The notes under the pieces: generated by a model
What the model was told of the DNA's origin: nothing
Seen by the model: only the letters and a program-made list of their open reading frames with translations
Database searches by the model: none
Made by a program: the position numbers and the translations under genes
Shown: one piece after another, positions 10,478 through 22,800 of the stretch
How the letters are laid out: the number at the start of each line of letters is the position of its first letter
Numbering within the stretch: position 1 is the stretch's first letter
Assembly (NCBI RefSeq): GCF_004379255.2
Contig: NC_056038.1
Coordinates: forward strand, 7,726,729 to 7,790,728
Direction: 5' to 3'
From: Salvia splendens
Taxonomy: Eukaryota > Streptophyta > Magnoliopsida > Lamiales > Lamiaceae
DNA length: 64,000 nucleotides

Positions 10478-11800
10478 ATGCCTCCTCGTCAAAGAATATT
10501 CGAAGATCAATTGACCCGAGTGTTAGGAGAGGCGGTACCGGCAATCCAAGAAGAAATGAACAACGAAGTTGAACGCTTCCAAGCTGCTATTCAAGCTCGG
10601 AACGAACAACGAACCCGGGTACCACGTACCCGGATGTATATTCACCGAGACCGTGAACAAGCTGCCTTGCGGCTTTTCACGGATTATTTCTCTAGAGATC
10701 CGCGATGGAGTGATCAGATGTTCCGTCACCGGTTCCGGATGCGGAGGCCTTTGTTCATACGCATTGTCAACGCCGTTGTAGCTCGTGACCCGTATTTCTG
10801 CCAAACTACCGATGCTGTGGGCCGGGAAAGTATATCGACGTTGCAGAAATGCACGTCTGCCATTCGTCAACTCGCTTACGGAACTACATCAGATATGTTC
10901 GATGAGTATCTCCATGTAAGCGAGCCTACTGGACGGGAGTCCCTCGCTAGATTCTGTCGGGCAGTCGTCGAAGCATTCAAGGATACGTACTTGAGAAAGC
11001 CAACGACCGACGACGTTAGCAAGTTGGTCGACATGCACGAGCGGGCCCACGGCTTCCCGGGGATGCTTGGAAGCATCGACTGTATGCACTGGCAGTGGAA
11101 GAATTGTCCAACGGCTTGGAGAGGACAATACACTAGCGGGCACAAGGGCACACATCCCACGATTGTGTTGGAGGCCGTTGCCGATTGCAGATTGTGGATC
11201 TGGCATGCCTACTTTGGTGTCGCGGGGTCCAACAACGACCTCAATGTGTTGAACGAGTCTCCATTGCTCAACGACTTGTGTGCTGGGCGAGCACCGAACG
11301 TAGAGTTCACGGCCAACCACCGTCGGTATAGTATGGGGTACTATCTGGCAGACGGGATCTACCCTCGATGGCCCGTGTTCGTGAAGACTATCACAGCTCC
11401 GACAACCGATCGGAGGGCAATGTTTGCCCAAAGGCAAGAGGCGGCTCGGAAAGATGTCGAGCGTGCATTCGGAGTCCTCCAAGCGCGGTGGGCTATCGTG
11501 AAGGGAGCGGCCCGTGGTTGGCAGCGGTCAAACATCGCCGACACAATGTATGCATGTATCATAATGCATAACATGATTGTTGAGGACGAACAAGATAACG
11601 TCACTTTGTGGAGCGACGATCCGCTCGCCAGCACCGGGAGTAACTACGTTGTCACCGAGCCGCCCGTGCAGGGCCTTCCTCACGACATCCGCAATGTCAT
11701 GGCTCGTTCAGCTGCGATGCGCCAAGAGGAACAACACACTCGCCTCCAAGCCGATCTAATCGAAGAAATTTGGACTCGCAACAACGTTTTCCAGCATTGA
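10478..11800 (+). CDS. PIF/Harbinger DDE transposase, intact (ALP1-like)
   Basis: A single uninterrupted exon of 440 aa, a normal length for the family. The N-terminal half carries the helix-rich region (RRPLFIRIVNAVVARDP, then LQKCTSAIRQLAYG) expected to bind DNA. The catalytic triad is present: D201 in GSIDCMHWQW, D254 in GSNNDLNVL and E369 or E371 in MIVEDE. The ERAFGVLQARWAIVKG and TMYACIIMHNMI blocks are intact. It should cut and join element ends in the nucleus. In characterised Harbinger systems it needs the Myb-like ORF1 protein for nuclear import and end recognition, and that partner is absent from this element. A domesticated role is possible, but intact TIRs and TSDs favour a transposon gene. 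Confidence 0.93.
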   Translation: MPPRQRIFEDQLTRVLGEAVPAIQEEMNNEVERFQAAIQARNEQRTRVPRTRMYIHRDREQAALRLFTDYFSRDPRWSDQMFRHRFRMRRPLFIRIVNAVVARDPYFCQTTDAVGRESISTLQKCTSAIRQLAYGTTSDMFDEYLHVSEPTGRESLARFCRAVVEAFKDTYLRKPTTDDVSKLVDMHERAHGFPGMLGSIDCMHWQWKNCPTAWRGQYTSGHKGTHPTIVLEAVADCRLWIWHAYFGVAGSNNDLNVLNESPLLNDLCAGRAPNVEFTANHRRYSMGYYLADGIYPRWPVFVKTITAPTTDRRAMFAQRQEAARKDVERAFGVLQARWAIVKGAARGWQRSNIADTMYACIIMHNMIVEDEQDNVTLWSDDPLASTGSNYVVTEPPVQGLPHDIRNVMARSAAMRQEEQHTRLQADLIEEIWTRNNVFQH

Positions 11801-12077
11801 CGTTATGTTTTCATGTATTTTATTTTCAGTTTGAAAATTTATATGTTGTAATTTTGCAGTATTCGATGAAATTAAATTTTCCGTGTTATAAATTTACAGC
11901 GTTTTTTATTTTACTTTCAAAATAGGTTGGAATTGTGAATAGTGTCATTTATTAGTTGCGGCCCGGGCCACAACCTGCAGGGTTACAGCAGTTGTGGCCT
12001 GGGCCGCAACTGTAGAGGAATGATGACGTGGAGGGGACTTGGGGCCGGAAATGGGGACGGGGTTAGTGATGCCCTTA

Positions 12078-12651
12078 GAATTCAGATACCAACTAATGCA
12101 TAGGATGATCATTGCAATACTCTGGAATATCAATTGACAGAGAGACATGTCTATTCTAATTAGGAATGTCGAAAAAGGTGCCAGCGGGAACCCGCACCCG
12201 ATTTGAGGGAAAATCCCACCCGATCCCTCGTGTAGGTACACCTGATACCTTACAAATGAGGAAAATACCCAAAATTATAGAAGTACTACTTGCCAATGAA
12301 CCTTGTCGTAGAGAAAGTTCATATCTCTGAACACGTGAATTTTATTTCCTCGCCAAAACACTCCCACCCACCTACTATTGACTTGACCAATGCAACACTT
12401 GTCCATCTACCGACTAAAATTAAAATCAATCAAAGAATTAGAAAATGTAAGATAAAAATGAGTTAATGTTGAAAAAACAAAATTTGGCTGCAACTTTGCA
12501 CAGGATGTTTTGGTTCGAAAATGCACAAAATGTGTAAAGTTAGTGATCAACTCTACGTTACATATTTTAACTATACTCGAATTTGATTTTGTTTTGATTG
12601 CAAGTATTGAGAGAGAAAACGGAGATAGGTATTGTGTGTGTGGGCGGAGAG
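12078..12651. other. CRL-like reductase upstream region
   Basis: Non-coding sequence between Harbinger element B and the reductase start. It should include the promoter. No further gene or repeat was recognised. Confidence 0.45.
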
Positions 12652-15285
12652 ATGAGTGAGAAAGTTGGTGAAGTAGTGTGTCTCACCGGCGGCAGTGGCT
12701 ACATTGGCTCATGGATCGTTCAGCTCCTCCTCCGCCGCGGCTACACCGTCCACGCCACCGTCAAAAACCTCAGTAACGAATCTCCTCATCCTCCTTCTCC
12801 CTCACTAACATTCTTCTACTCCCCTTCTTCTTAATAAATTGGGGATTCTCTTCTCTTTGCTTACTAGACGATGAGAAAGAAACAAAGCACTTGCAAGCAC
12901 TGGAAGGAGCTGAATCGCGCCTCCGCCTCTTCCAAATCGATTTGCTCGATTACGACTCCATCGTCGCCGCCGTGACCGGTGCCGCAGGAGTGTTCCATTT
13001 GGCTTCCCCCTGCATCGTCGATCGAGTGGAAGATCCGCAGGTGAATATACCCTCACTATACTTCCGCTCATCGTTCGTTGGTGTTGTTCGGTTCAACAAT
13101 TGTCGTTTGGTATCTGTGAATTTAGCGCGACCTGCTGGACCCGGCGATTAAGGGCACCATCAACGTACTGACGGCCGCAAAGAAGCTAGGCGTTCGGCGC
13201 GTGGTCGTCACGTCCTCTATATCGGCGATTGTCCCCAGCCCTAATTGGCCTGCTGATAAGATTAAGAATGAAGATTGCTGGGCCAATGAGGAATACTGCA
13301 AGCAGAAAGGGGTATCGCATTTACATCATGCTCTCTCTACACCTCGCTAGTTTTGACTGATTTATCAATAATTCACTTCGCACATCATGACACAGAATCA
13401 TTTATTCAATTCTATTTAAGAGTTTATAGCTCTAGTTGCAACAACCTGTTAAACTCAATCAAGAGGATTGGTACTTCATATTTGAGATAAATGTTTTACT
13501 GTCTCGCCTAACGGATCATTGCAATATGTTCTTGGTATAAGATTAGCTCTGGCGACTAACACACACATCTTATTCTTTGAATATTATCTGTCAACTAAAC
13601 TCTGACCAAAATTGTTCCAAGTCCTTCTTAGGGCATTGACCATCTTATGCTTGTACAGTTATTTCATCTTTAAAAGAATCAAGTAGATACAGGCATACAG
13701 CACAACAGTAACTAATTTAGGATACATTATCGGCAGGGGCTATGAAGGTTAATTATTAGTATATATCTGATGCTTTTCATTATAAACGAGCTGAGATTCC
13801 TGAAATCATACTCTTTACTAAGAATGCAACCGTTTTGATGTTAAATGCACTTGTGAGTGCCCTTGATTGTTAGGTTTGGTATCCGCTATCTAAAACCATG
13901 GCTGAAAAGGCTGCTTGGAAATTTGCTGAGGAAAATGATCTGGATATTGTTGTGGTGAACCCTGGAACGGTGATGGGTCCTATTATTCCTCCAGCAATAA
14001 ATGCAAGCATGCAGATGTTGCTTCGCCTTCTGCAGGGTAATCCAATCTTTGACATCCATTTATGTACCGTGTTTAAGCTTGGTTTAGTAGCATGCCATAT
14101 GTATAACCATTATCTGACAGGGTTGTACGTTTTAGAGTATGGTGTCTTGTTCTCGCCTAATCTGGTTGTGTGGCCCAAAGGTGTTAGAGATAGTTCGAGA
14201 ATTATGGAGTAATGAGAATTCTAATTGGGAGAATTGTGTAATGGTGAAAATTACTGTTTGTTTATACATTTGGAGAAGCTTTGAGTGAAGATGCCATGTG
14301 TATGATATCTATCTGAAAAAGTTGTAGGGCAACATCGTTGTAGCAATATGTATTTGTTTTAGAAAAATGAGAGAGGTTTTACTTTGACGTCAAATCATCC
14401 TGGAAACTGAGAAGTGGATTTAAGATAGTTGTTTGCAAAATAACCAAATCCTAATCTAGCACATATTACAACTTGGAGTTCAATAATGTGGTTTGCAGTT
14501 CTCAAAGAAACAACCTCATGTGAACTAAATGCAGTTATATTCCATTTACTTATGTCAGATTCTTCAATTGATACTTTTGCTTGTTTGAATTGTCAGTTTG
14601 GTGAGCCCTTGAACGGTTTCTGCTTGACATTATTCACCCTATATATTGTCATACTACATCCTCATTAACCAAGTTACAAAGAACATATGTAACAGTTTCA
14701 TTTGCCTTATGTTCAATTAAATCTCTCGGAAAATTGTTGATGGAAATACGTTTCTTAAAACTCATGGTGAGTTATGCATGTATTTTTTCTCTTTAATGCA
14801 GGCTGCACTGAACAGTATGAAGATGTCTTCATGGGATCTGTGCACGTCAAAGATGTAGCTCTTGCACACATTCTGGTGTATGAGAACCCATCTACAAAGG
14901 GAAGGCACTTATGTGTCGAAGCTATATCTCATTATGGCGATTTTGCTGCTAAGGTGGCAGAACTCTACCCCGAATACAACATCCCCAAGTAAGATTTCTT
15001 ATTCATGCTCCTGAATTTGAATGTGTGTCTGGAGGTATGACAACTCATTCCAATTCTTGTGCACTAACCTTCTATATTATTGGAGGGCTGTTGAGTATCG
15101 ATAAATTAGTTACTCCTATTTGACATTGTATGATCTGCAGGCTGCCCAGGGATACTCAACCTGGACTACTAAGATCCAAGGATGGGGCAAAGAAGCTGAA
15201 GGACTTAGGTTTGGAATTCATTCCCATGGAGCAAATCATAAAGGATGGCGTTGAAAGCTTGAGAAGCAAAGGATATATTTCTTGA
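12652..15285 (+). CDS. Cinnamoyl-CoA-reductase-like NAD(P)-dependent reductase (CRL type)
   Basis: Six exons (12652-12772, 12868-13040, 13126-13311, 13874-14036, 14802-14988, 15141-15285) join in phase into 324 aa. The N-terminal [10 protein letters not shown] is the dinucleotide-binding loop. SSISAIV supplies the catalytic Ser, and [11 protein letters not shown] the Tyr-x3-Lys pair. [33 protein letters not shown] and the end LRSKGYIS match Arabidopsis CRL-type proteins (At2g33590 group). The KNWYCYGK signature of true lignin CCR is replaced by a GVWYPLSKT segment, so a lignin role is doubtful and the substrate is unknown. It is a cytosolic extended SDR. A terminal-exon relic of a paralogue lies at 3921-4046. 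Confidence 0.9.
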
Positions 15286-15771
15286 AAAAATGTGGCTGCA
15301 TGTCTACAAATTTGTAGTGTGTGTGTTATGGAACTTATGGTACTGTAATAGCAATGCTTGTTGAGTAGTTTCATGTTACAACAACTGCAGCCTGTTTTAT
15401 GCAAGATAGTTTTTGTTAAATCATTCTGTTAAAGTTACCAATTGACTCCAGCCTATCCATATTTGTTGTGTACAATGAATTCAAAGTGTGAGCTGTACTA
15501 GCCAGAATAAATATCCAGAAGAAAACATTATTTTTATCCCATACTATGATAGTAACATTAGATTTGATCTTGCGTTACCCTACGTAAGGAAATGAAATTA
15601 ATTTGATTTTTTGCTAATTTTCTCTAATCGCTCTTATTTTAATCTTTCTCAATCCCGGATCCCCTCACCAAAACTCTCTACTCTCCACTCAAAAAGTCAA
15701 ACCTAATCAAAATCTGATCGCATTAATCACTAGAAACTCAGTGAAGGACGCAAAAATCGAACGAATTGGCC
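15286..15771. other. Intergenic: CRL 3' flank and GILT promoter
   Basis: No gene was seen. The pyrimidine-rich stretch at about 15605-15700 (ctctactctccactc) lies just before the GILT exon 1a start and may be its leader. Confidence 0.45.
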
Positions 15772-18605
15772 ATGGATGCTCTTCGGCTGCTCTTGGTTCT
15801 ATCAATTATCTCTCCTTTCGCTGCCACCACCGCCGTCAACGGCGGCGACAAAGTGGCGCTGGAGCTGTACTACGAGACTCTCTGCCCCTACTGTTCCAAT
15901 CTCATAGTCAACTACCTCTACAAAATATTCGACTCTGATCTAATCACAATTACCGATCTAAAGCTTATTCCCTATGGAAACGCTAAAATCAAGTCTAATG
16001 GTACCATCGTTTGCCAGGTATTTCTTTTCGCCTCTCTCCCTCACCCTCTCCGACTTCTGATGAAAAAAATCCTGTAAACTGATTTCTTGGCTTTAGTTCA
16101 GATTATAAATCGTTGCTGGATCCAAATACTGCACCTTTCAAGCATAAAATTGTCCCGTACATCAATTCATAGCTTCTGTATCGTGTTTCGTTGCCTTTTC
16201 CAACATAAGCGGACGGATTCTCTTTTAAAGAAAAAAATAGATTTATTTTGATTGTGGAGTGAAGCCATACCTTTTTTCACTTGATTCCTCATTTCCTATT
16301 TCAGCACTTACTGTTTATATTGATGAGTCAATTGTATCTGTTACATTAAAATAATTAGCCGAGACATGTGCAATTTCGAGGTAGCAGAAATCTGCTGATA
16401 TTTATTAGAACGGAGGCGCTTTTTGGACTATTCATAGTTTGTTGGTCCAACTAGGAGTAGTGGCCTGCAAGGTGGCGATGCCGCTGCCACGAGCTAAATT
16501 AAAGCATTTTTCTGCAGATGTTAGTCGTCAGCTATGCCATAAAATATAAGGCTGTCTATATATTCCTATACCTAAAGTCCCGATTCATTTTCCTCTGGCT
16601 TTGCAATGGCTTTCTCCTCTCTCTCAATGAAAGTTTTCTTGCTCTTTACCTTTTTATTTGTCTCCGCATTAATGCCACTATCTTCTTGCAACAAAGTGTC
16701 TGTGGGTTTATACTATGAAAGCCTTTGCCCTTACAGTGCCAGTTTTGTCGTAGATTCTTTGAGTATGATCTTCAGTGATGATCTCATTCGTATTGTTGAT
16801 CTTGAACTTGTGCCTTGGGGCAATGCCAAAATTTATGGTTCTGACACCTTTATATGCCAGGTTATGCATATAGTGAAGTTGGCGTTGTATGAATAAATTT
16901 TGATCATATTGTTGGATGCTGTGATTTTCTTAAATTCTGTTGGAAGAACTAATTTGTTTCGTACTGGTTTTGCAGCATGGTAAATATGAGTGCATATTGA
17001 ACACTGTGGAGGCGTGTGCAATTGATGCCTGGCCTAAAGTGGTTAGTATCAGTCTTTGGATACTTGTTAACCCTTTCATGTGTAATTAGCTTGTTGGTTT
17101 GAGCATGAGAAAAGGTAGCTGAATTTATATCTCACCTGCTATGAGTGCTCAATATGTTTCCAGTATTACCTACTATGGTTGCTTCCTTGATTCAATTATG
17201 TGTCATGGCTTTACTAGATGATCTGTTAATATTTTATGTCGAACTCCTGATGCAGAAAGATCATTTCCCATTTATCTACTGTGTGGAAAGTCTTGTATAC
17301 CATGATAACTACACCTATTGGGCGACATGCTTTGAGAAATTGGGTCTTGATGCCACCCCTGTTATGGATTGTTACAACAGTGACCGTGGAACAAAGGTAA
17401 ATTTACAACTAATTTATCCAATTTTGCCTTGATTCTCTCAGCTGCTTTTTACTATGTAATGGATCGATCTTGTGTGAATATATAGAGTGAGAAATGGTTG
17501 GGATGGGATTTCTATGAGTGATGTCTTAGTAAAGTCTTGCTCTAATTTAACTAAGTAATCTTTTTCACAACTCCAGTATTTGGTACCGTTCTGTCTTTGG
17601 ATATTGAGATGTTAATTCTATTGATATTTGGTTATTTCTTGGTCATTTGGAGACTGGGTCTATACGAATCCATATATCCCAACTTGTTGCTACCAATTGC
17701 GTCAAGATTTTTTAAATTATGTTTATCATTTGTATCCCACTTGAATAGATAGTTTGTACTCACCTAGTGTCACCCATGCAGATTATACTACAATATGCGG
17801 CTAAAACAAATGCTCTCGAACCCCCTCATACGTACGTGCCATGGGTAGTTGTGGATGGACAGCCCATATATGATGTGAGTATCCTCTGGCTTTTCCTTCA
17901 AAACATCATGGAAGAATCAAAGCAGGAATTATTAACCCTTACCTCTTCTTCTTCATGCTGAAATGTGTTGAGCTTTGCATATATTTCTCTATCCGATCAG
18001 ATGAATATAGCAATACTAAAGGAGTAACATAGATTGCTTTATTAGTCCCTTAAGAGATAAGAGGCACCCAAGTGATATTAAAGGTGCCTCAGTTGCATTT
18101 CAGAATGTGTTTGTCAGACACAAAATATGCCAAATATATGAAATGAGAAACTATATCTGCAATGTATGAGAAGAATCAAGCCACACAATATCGATATGTG
18201 ATAGGCATGATACCTGATGAGTGATGTTAGATATCTAGTCCTTTTCGCATGAGATGTTGGTTCCATGCCAGCCAACATGGTAAATGCTCACACACAAATT
18301 GCATGCTTGCACACTCAGAAAACAATCCCCATCATTAATCCTTACTTCATGTGCATCTGAGCTTTTACTGATTCCTGAATATAACATACTATCCAATGCT
18401 GCAGGATTATCGGAACTTCAAAAGCTATATCTGTGATGCATACAAAGGGACCCCCAAACCATCCGCTTGCACTGAATTGTCAGTTGGGCGCATTCGAAAG
18501 GTGAAAATGGACTTGCTCAATTCTCTCTTTGGACAAGGATCATTCAAATCAAAGATGTCCCGTGTATTGCCAGCAATACTTTCATGGCTGCAAAGTCGTA
18601 TATAG
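15772..18605 (+). CDS. GILT thiol reductase, isoform from first exon 1a (CPYC)
   Basis: Exon 1a (15772-16017) encodes a signal peptide (LRLLLVLSIISPFAATTAV) and the active site ETLCPYCSN. It ends in phase 0 after VCQ, so it can splice to the shared exons 16976-17041, 17256-17396, 17782-17874 and 18405-18605, giving 248 aa. The shared part holds HGKYECILNTVEACAIDAW, which carries the GILT signature with conserved Cys, and PPHTYVPWVVVDGQPIYD. GILT enzymes reduce disulphides in vacuole/lysosome-like or secretory compartments. A second first exon (1b) lies between exon 1a and the shared exons. Whether exon 1a is used or is the relic of a truncated tandem copy cannot be settled from sequence. Confidence 0.7.
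16606..18605 (+). CDS. GILT thiol reductase, isoform from first exon 1b (CPYS)
   Basis: Exons 16606-16860, 16976-17041, 17256-17396, 17782-17874 and 18405-18605 join in phase into 251 aa. The start is followed by a signal peptide (MKVFLLFTFLFVSALMPLSS). The active-site motif reads ESLCPYSAS, so the second Cys of CxxC is Ser. CxxS oxidoreductases can form mixed disulphides and isomerise, but cannot complete a normal reduction; that is general knowledge of thioredoxin folds. The rest is a normal GILT: NTVEACAIDAW, YCVESLVYHDNYTYWATCFEK and PWVVVDGQP. This exon 1b is the closest to the shared exons and gives the simplest gene model. Confidence 0.83.
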
Positions 18606-19478
18606 TACGTATGTGGTTTTAGACTTATGTTGCTCTTTCAAAACCCTTGAAGGTGCTCTCTCTTGTATGGTCTAAAGGTTATTGTAGTCGAAAGGGGAAA
18701 GAAGATTGTATTTGCGTATGTTGAACAATTAGTTTGTTATATTGCATATGTAATTATATACTTAAATGATGATGGGGATGTGCAGCTTTATTTACCCAGA
18801 TAGCATAGACCCTTCAGCAATCAAAATGCCACTTTTATACATATTTTTGTGGATCTCATATACTCCGTTTGTCCCCATTATCTGTGCAGAATAAAAAGGT
18901 TCATAATTTTGATTAAGTGAACATTATTAAATTGTTATACTATTTCTTATTAATACTATATCACAGACAAAAGGTTATAATATAATGGATCTCACTGTAT
19001 CATCTTAATTAATTTCACTATTATCTTATTCATTAATCGAATGCCATCTCGTAGTATATAATCTCATTCGACCAAAAGAAAAAAACAATAATATAATATC
19101 ACAGCACTGTTGATGCAAAATTTAAAACGTTTTCCCTGAATAACATTTCACAATAACTTTTGTTAATTTATACTGTATTAGTATTATTTACTGATCAAGA
19201 ACGAACTCTCGTCTTGTTTTACTAAAATATCTCAAAGCAAAAAAATTATTATAACAATTTTACTAAATACGTAGTACTATATTACATTCTCCAAATAAAT
19301 CACTTAAACCTTTATTCATTTTCTTAATTAAGATTTTGCAACAACATTCGTTAGTCTATATGCCATCTGATTCATCATCATTACCAATCCACGACTATAA
19401 TTTTGATCATGTTTCATTCAAGTTTTTCAAAATTTTATTTTTAAAAGAACACTAACTTTGAAACGATATTAGTACTTA
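18606..19478. other. AT-rich intergenic stretch
   Basis: No gene was seen. At 18862-18960 there is a degenerate Stowaway-like end (actccgtttgtccccattat) without a clear partner. The segment ends at the probable target duplication TAGTACTTA of the following hAT-like element. Confidence 0.45.
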
Positions 19479-19797
19479 GGGTGAACAAAAAAATCGAAAA
19501 CCGAATATCCGAACCGAATTAAACCGAAAATTTGAAATTCGGTTAGGTTTTTTCGGTTTTTCGATTCGGTTCAATTTTGAAAATATAAAAATTTCAGTTT
19601 TTCGATTTGGTTCGGGTGGAAAAAAAGCGAAAAACCGAAAAAGCGAATTATAGTTTAAATATAATATTATAGACATATATATTCTATTAATTTAATATAA
19701 TATATATATGTATTATAATAGGGTCCTGTTAGGTTGAGATTTTTTAGCTTAATTGAGAAATGAGATGCAATCTCAGCCACTAATCCACAAGATTAAC

Positions 19798-20350
19798 GAC
19801 ATGTCAACAGCTATCACATTATGTCAACACGGGGGTATAAGTGTCATTTCGTGTTTTAATGTGTCGGATTGTTGACATGGCTTGTATGTCTAGTTGACAT
19901 GACTTATAATTGTTGTTGACATGGTTTCTATGTGCAGTTGACATGGTTGTACGTGTAGTTGACATGACTTGTAACACAGTTGACATGGCTTGTACGTGTA
20001 GTTGACACGATATGTACCGTAGTTGACATGACATGTCAATATTTTATACAATCTCATCTACCAAATTGGTATTTTATGGATATGTCTTACGAAGCTCAAG
20101 GTATGTTCTCATGCTAATTCCACAAATGTCAGCAAAAAACATCCCATAATGTATTCATAAATTTCAGATAAATGTCACTAGCAACGCAAATGTCAATGTG
20201 TCAACAGACCTCCAAAGGCACCTACAAAATGTCATCCTAAATTTTCATCTTCAATTCACAATGTCAACAAACCAGCATCTCCTACATTTCAACATGTCAA
20301 CAGCAAATGTCTACAACTGAAGTTTCAGTATAATGTCAACAGCAAATTTG
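19798..20350. repeat. Interspersed GTTGACAT / ATGTCAAC motif array
   Basis: Between about 19860 and 20035 GTTGACAT recurs about every 20-25 bp, with tacgtgta or tgtgca spacers. From about 20160 to 20340 the inverse ATGTCAAC recurs at looser spacing, and two inverse copies lie at 19800-19830. The array is the subterminal region of the surrounding TIR element. Such repeats are often transposase-binding sites; that role is inferred. Confidence 0.7.
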
Positions 20351-20479
20351 TTCACCCAAAAACCAACAGCCAATGTCGCAGATTTTCAACAAATAAACAA
20401 CATCCGAGAAACGCCGCAGAGACAGATTTTCATGGGATTTAGGGATTTAACATTGAAAGATGTGGAAGACTTGTTCTGT

Positions 20480-20851
20480 TGTTCACAATAGAAGGCCACA
20501 AATTCGACGTACTCGCCGCCGCCGCGCAGCGCGCAATCCAAATTAGCACCGCCGAGGAGTATAAGGCAAAATTCGCCGCATCAGGAACATGATCGGCCGC
20601 TGCCGCCGCAGCTGCCGGAGGAATTCAGGAGGGCGATCGAGGAGATGGCGCGCGGGAAGGAGCTGACGGCGCCGGCGACGCTGGTGATTCAGAAGGAGCT
20701 GTTCCGCACCGACGTGAGCAAAAACCACAACCGCCTCTCGATCCCGGCGAGCCAGATCAGCGACGGCTTCCTGACGGAGGAGGAGCGGCGCCGCCTCAGG
20801 GCGAGGAGGAAGGGCCGCGTGGACGTGAGGGTCGTGGATCTGCGTCGGTGA
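20480..20851 (+). pseudogene. Captured B3-domain (DUF313-type) gene fragment
   Basis: GC-rich coding sequence ends at TGA 20849-20851. The frame containing LPEEFRRAIEEM and ATLVIQKELFRTDVSKNHNR, then SQISDGFLTEEERRRLR, matches the B3 proteins once called DUF313. These are plant DNA-binding proteins of the reproductive-meristem-like B3 group. The upstream part (IEGHKFDVLAAAAQRAIQ, from about 20493) is in another frame with a stop before the B3 segment, so the fragment is frameshifted or lacks an intron. The sharp GC contrast and the enclosing TIRs indicate capture rather than a resident gene. Confidence 0.7.
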
Positions 20852-21048
20852 TTTGGGAAGGAGAGGGAGAACATAAGCTGAACAACCCATTTTAAACATG
20901 AAATTACCATTCCGCCCTTTTATAATTAATTAATCTAAAAATATTTTTCATGTGGCAAATTCTGGACCACTCATTTAATAAAAATGAGTGGCTAATATTG
21001 CATCTCATTTCTCAATTAGCCTAAAAAATCTCAATTGATCATGGACCT

Positions 21049-21652
<604 letters not shown>

Positions 21653-21713
<61 letters not shown>
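21653..21713. repeat. (AT)n microsatellite, right
   Basis: About 30 AT dinucleotides bound the hairpin MITE on the right. With 21055-21154 they probably represent one split microsatellite. Confidence 0.93.
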
Positions 21714-21716
<3 letters not shown>

Positions 21717-22560
21717 TTTTGATCTATGCAAAACTAGATTTAAATACAGAAACGCAGAACAATATCATATGTAGGGCACTTTTAGGTCATAGTTAGTTAA
21801 TTTTTAGGAAATGATCTTAGCATGACATTAAATATATTCTCTATGGGTCCTCTTCTACTGCTTATAACACCATAATCCAAAACTAAGACTAAATGTACAA
21901 CCTTAGATTTTGAAATGAGTGGATGAGATTAAAGCTCACAAATTTCAATAAATGGTAGACAAAATATCAATAAAAAGGGTAATATCATCATTATGTTATC
22001 ATATGATAATTTTCGTGGGTGCTTTTTTATATCAATGTATTACAAATATCAACAATATGACATGATAATATCAACACAAGTACAAGAAAATATCAACACA
22101 ATTTTATTGATATTTTACCTACATTATATTGAGATTTTGCATACACTATATTGAGATTTTTTTTACATTTGTTAATCAAATCTGTTTATCAACATGTACG
22201 AAAATTGAAATATAATTTATCAAATTTCATAACCCGAACATCGTCGGAACATATACAATTGAGATCTCGTTGGAATCCTTACAAAATTATCTTTAATTTG
22301 ATATATTTTTTTGTGAAAAAATAATTTAAATCGAAAGAGTTACGTAAATTTAAAGTTTTAAGATGATTTTGATGAGAGGAAATTGACATTAATACCCTTA
22401 TTTAATAATTTTATAATTTAAAATATAATCCATGCGGCATTATTTCAACCACTAGATCTCCTAACCTAATGACTAAGATTAGTCCTAATTTGTGATTGAT
22501 AATTAGTTAGCAATTTATCCCTCCCCTATATAGTATTGTATATATATTCTATTAATTTTA
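21714..22560. other. Partial repeat copy and AT-rich DNA with ATATCAACA motifs
   Basis: About 21714-21830 is an inverted copy of the MITE loop (ctatgcaaaact, gaaacgcagaacaatatcat). From about 21838 (gggtcctcttctactgc) to about 22540 the sequence has repeated ATATCAACA and tattgatatttt strings. This resembles the design of the neighbouring motif-array element, but no inverted ends were identified. There is no coding sequence. Confidence 0.45.
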
Positions 22561-22800
22561 TATCTTATAATTTATATATCTATATTCTATTATATAAAAT
22601 AAAATATATTATATACTATATGTTAGTATATGTTTTTTTTTCAGTTTTTTCGGTTTAGTTATGTTTTTGAAGTTCGGTTTCCGATTTTGATTTTTCGGAT
22701 TAGGTTCAATTTGAATTTTGAACTAAATTCGATTTTTCATATTTGATTCGGTTTGGATCAAAAATCGAATCGAAATACGAATGTTCACCCCTAATACTTA

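Larger units (their letters stand above)
10150..12074 (+). mobile_element. PIF/Harbinger element B (intact transposase-only)
   Basis: The 1925-bp element runs from GAGCATCTGTAACCC to GGGGTTAGTGATGCCC between TTA duplications at 10147-10149 and 12075-12077. Subterminal DNA is GC-rich, with repeated GGGCCGGGCC and CCCGGCCC motifs instead of the GGACGTCC motif of elements A and D. A TATA box and an uninterrupted 440-codon transposase are present. No Myb-like ORF1 occurs anywhere in it. It has lost little internal sequence and is the best candidate here for a recently active element. Confidence 0.9.
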
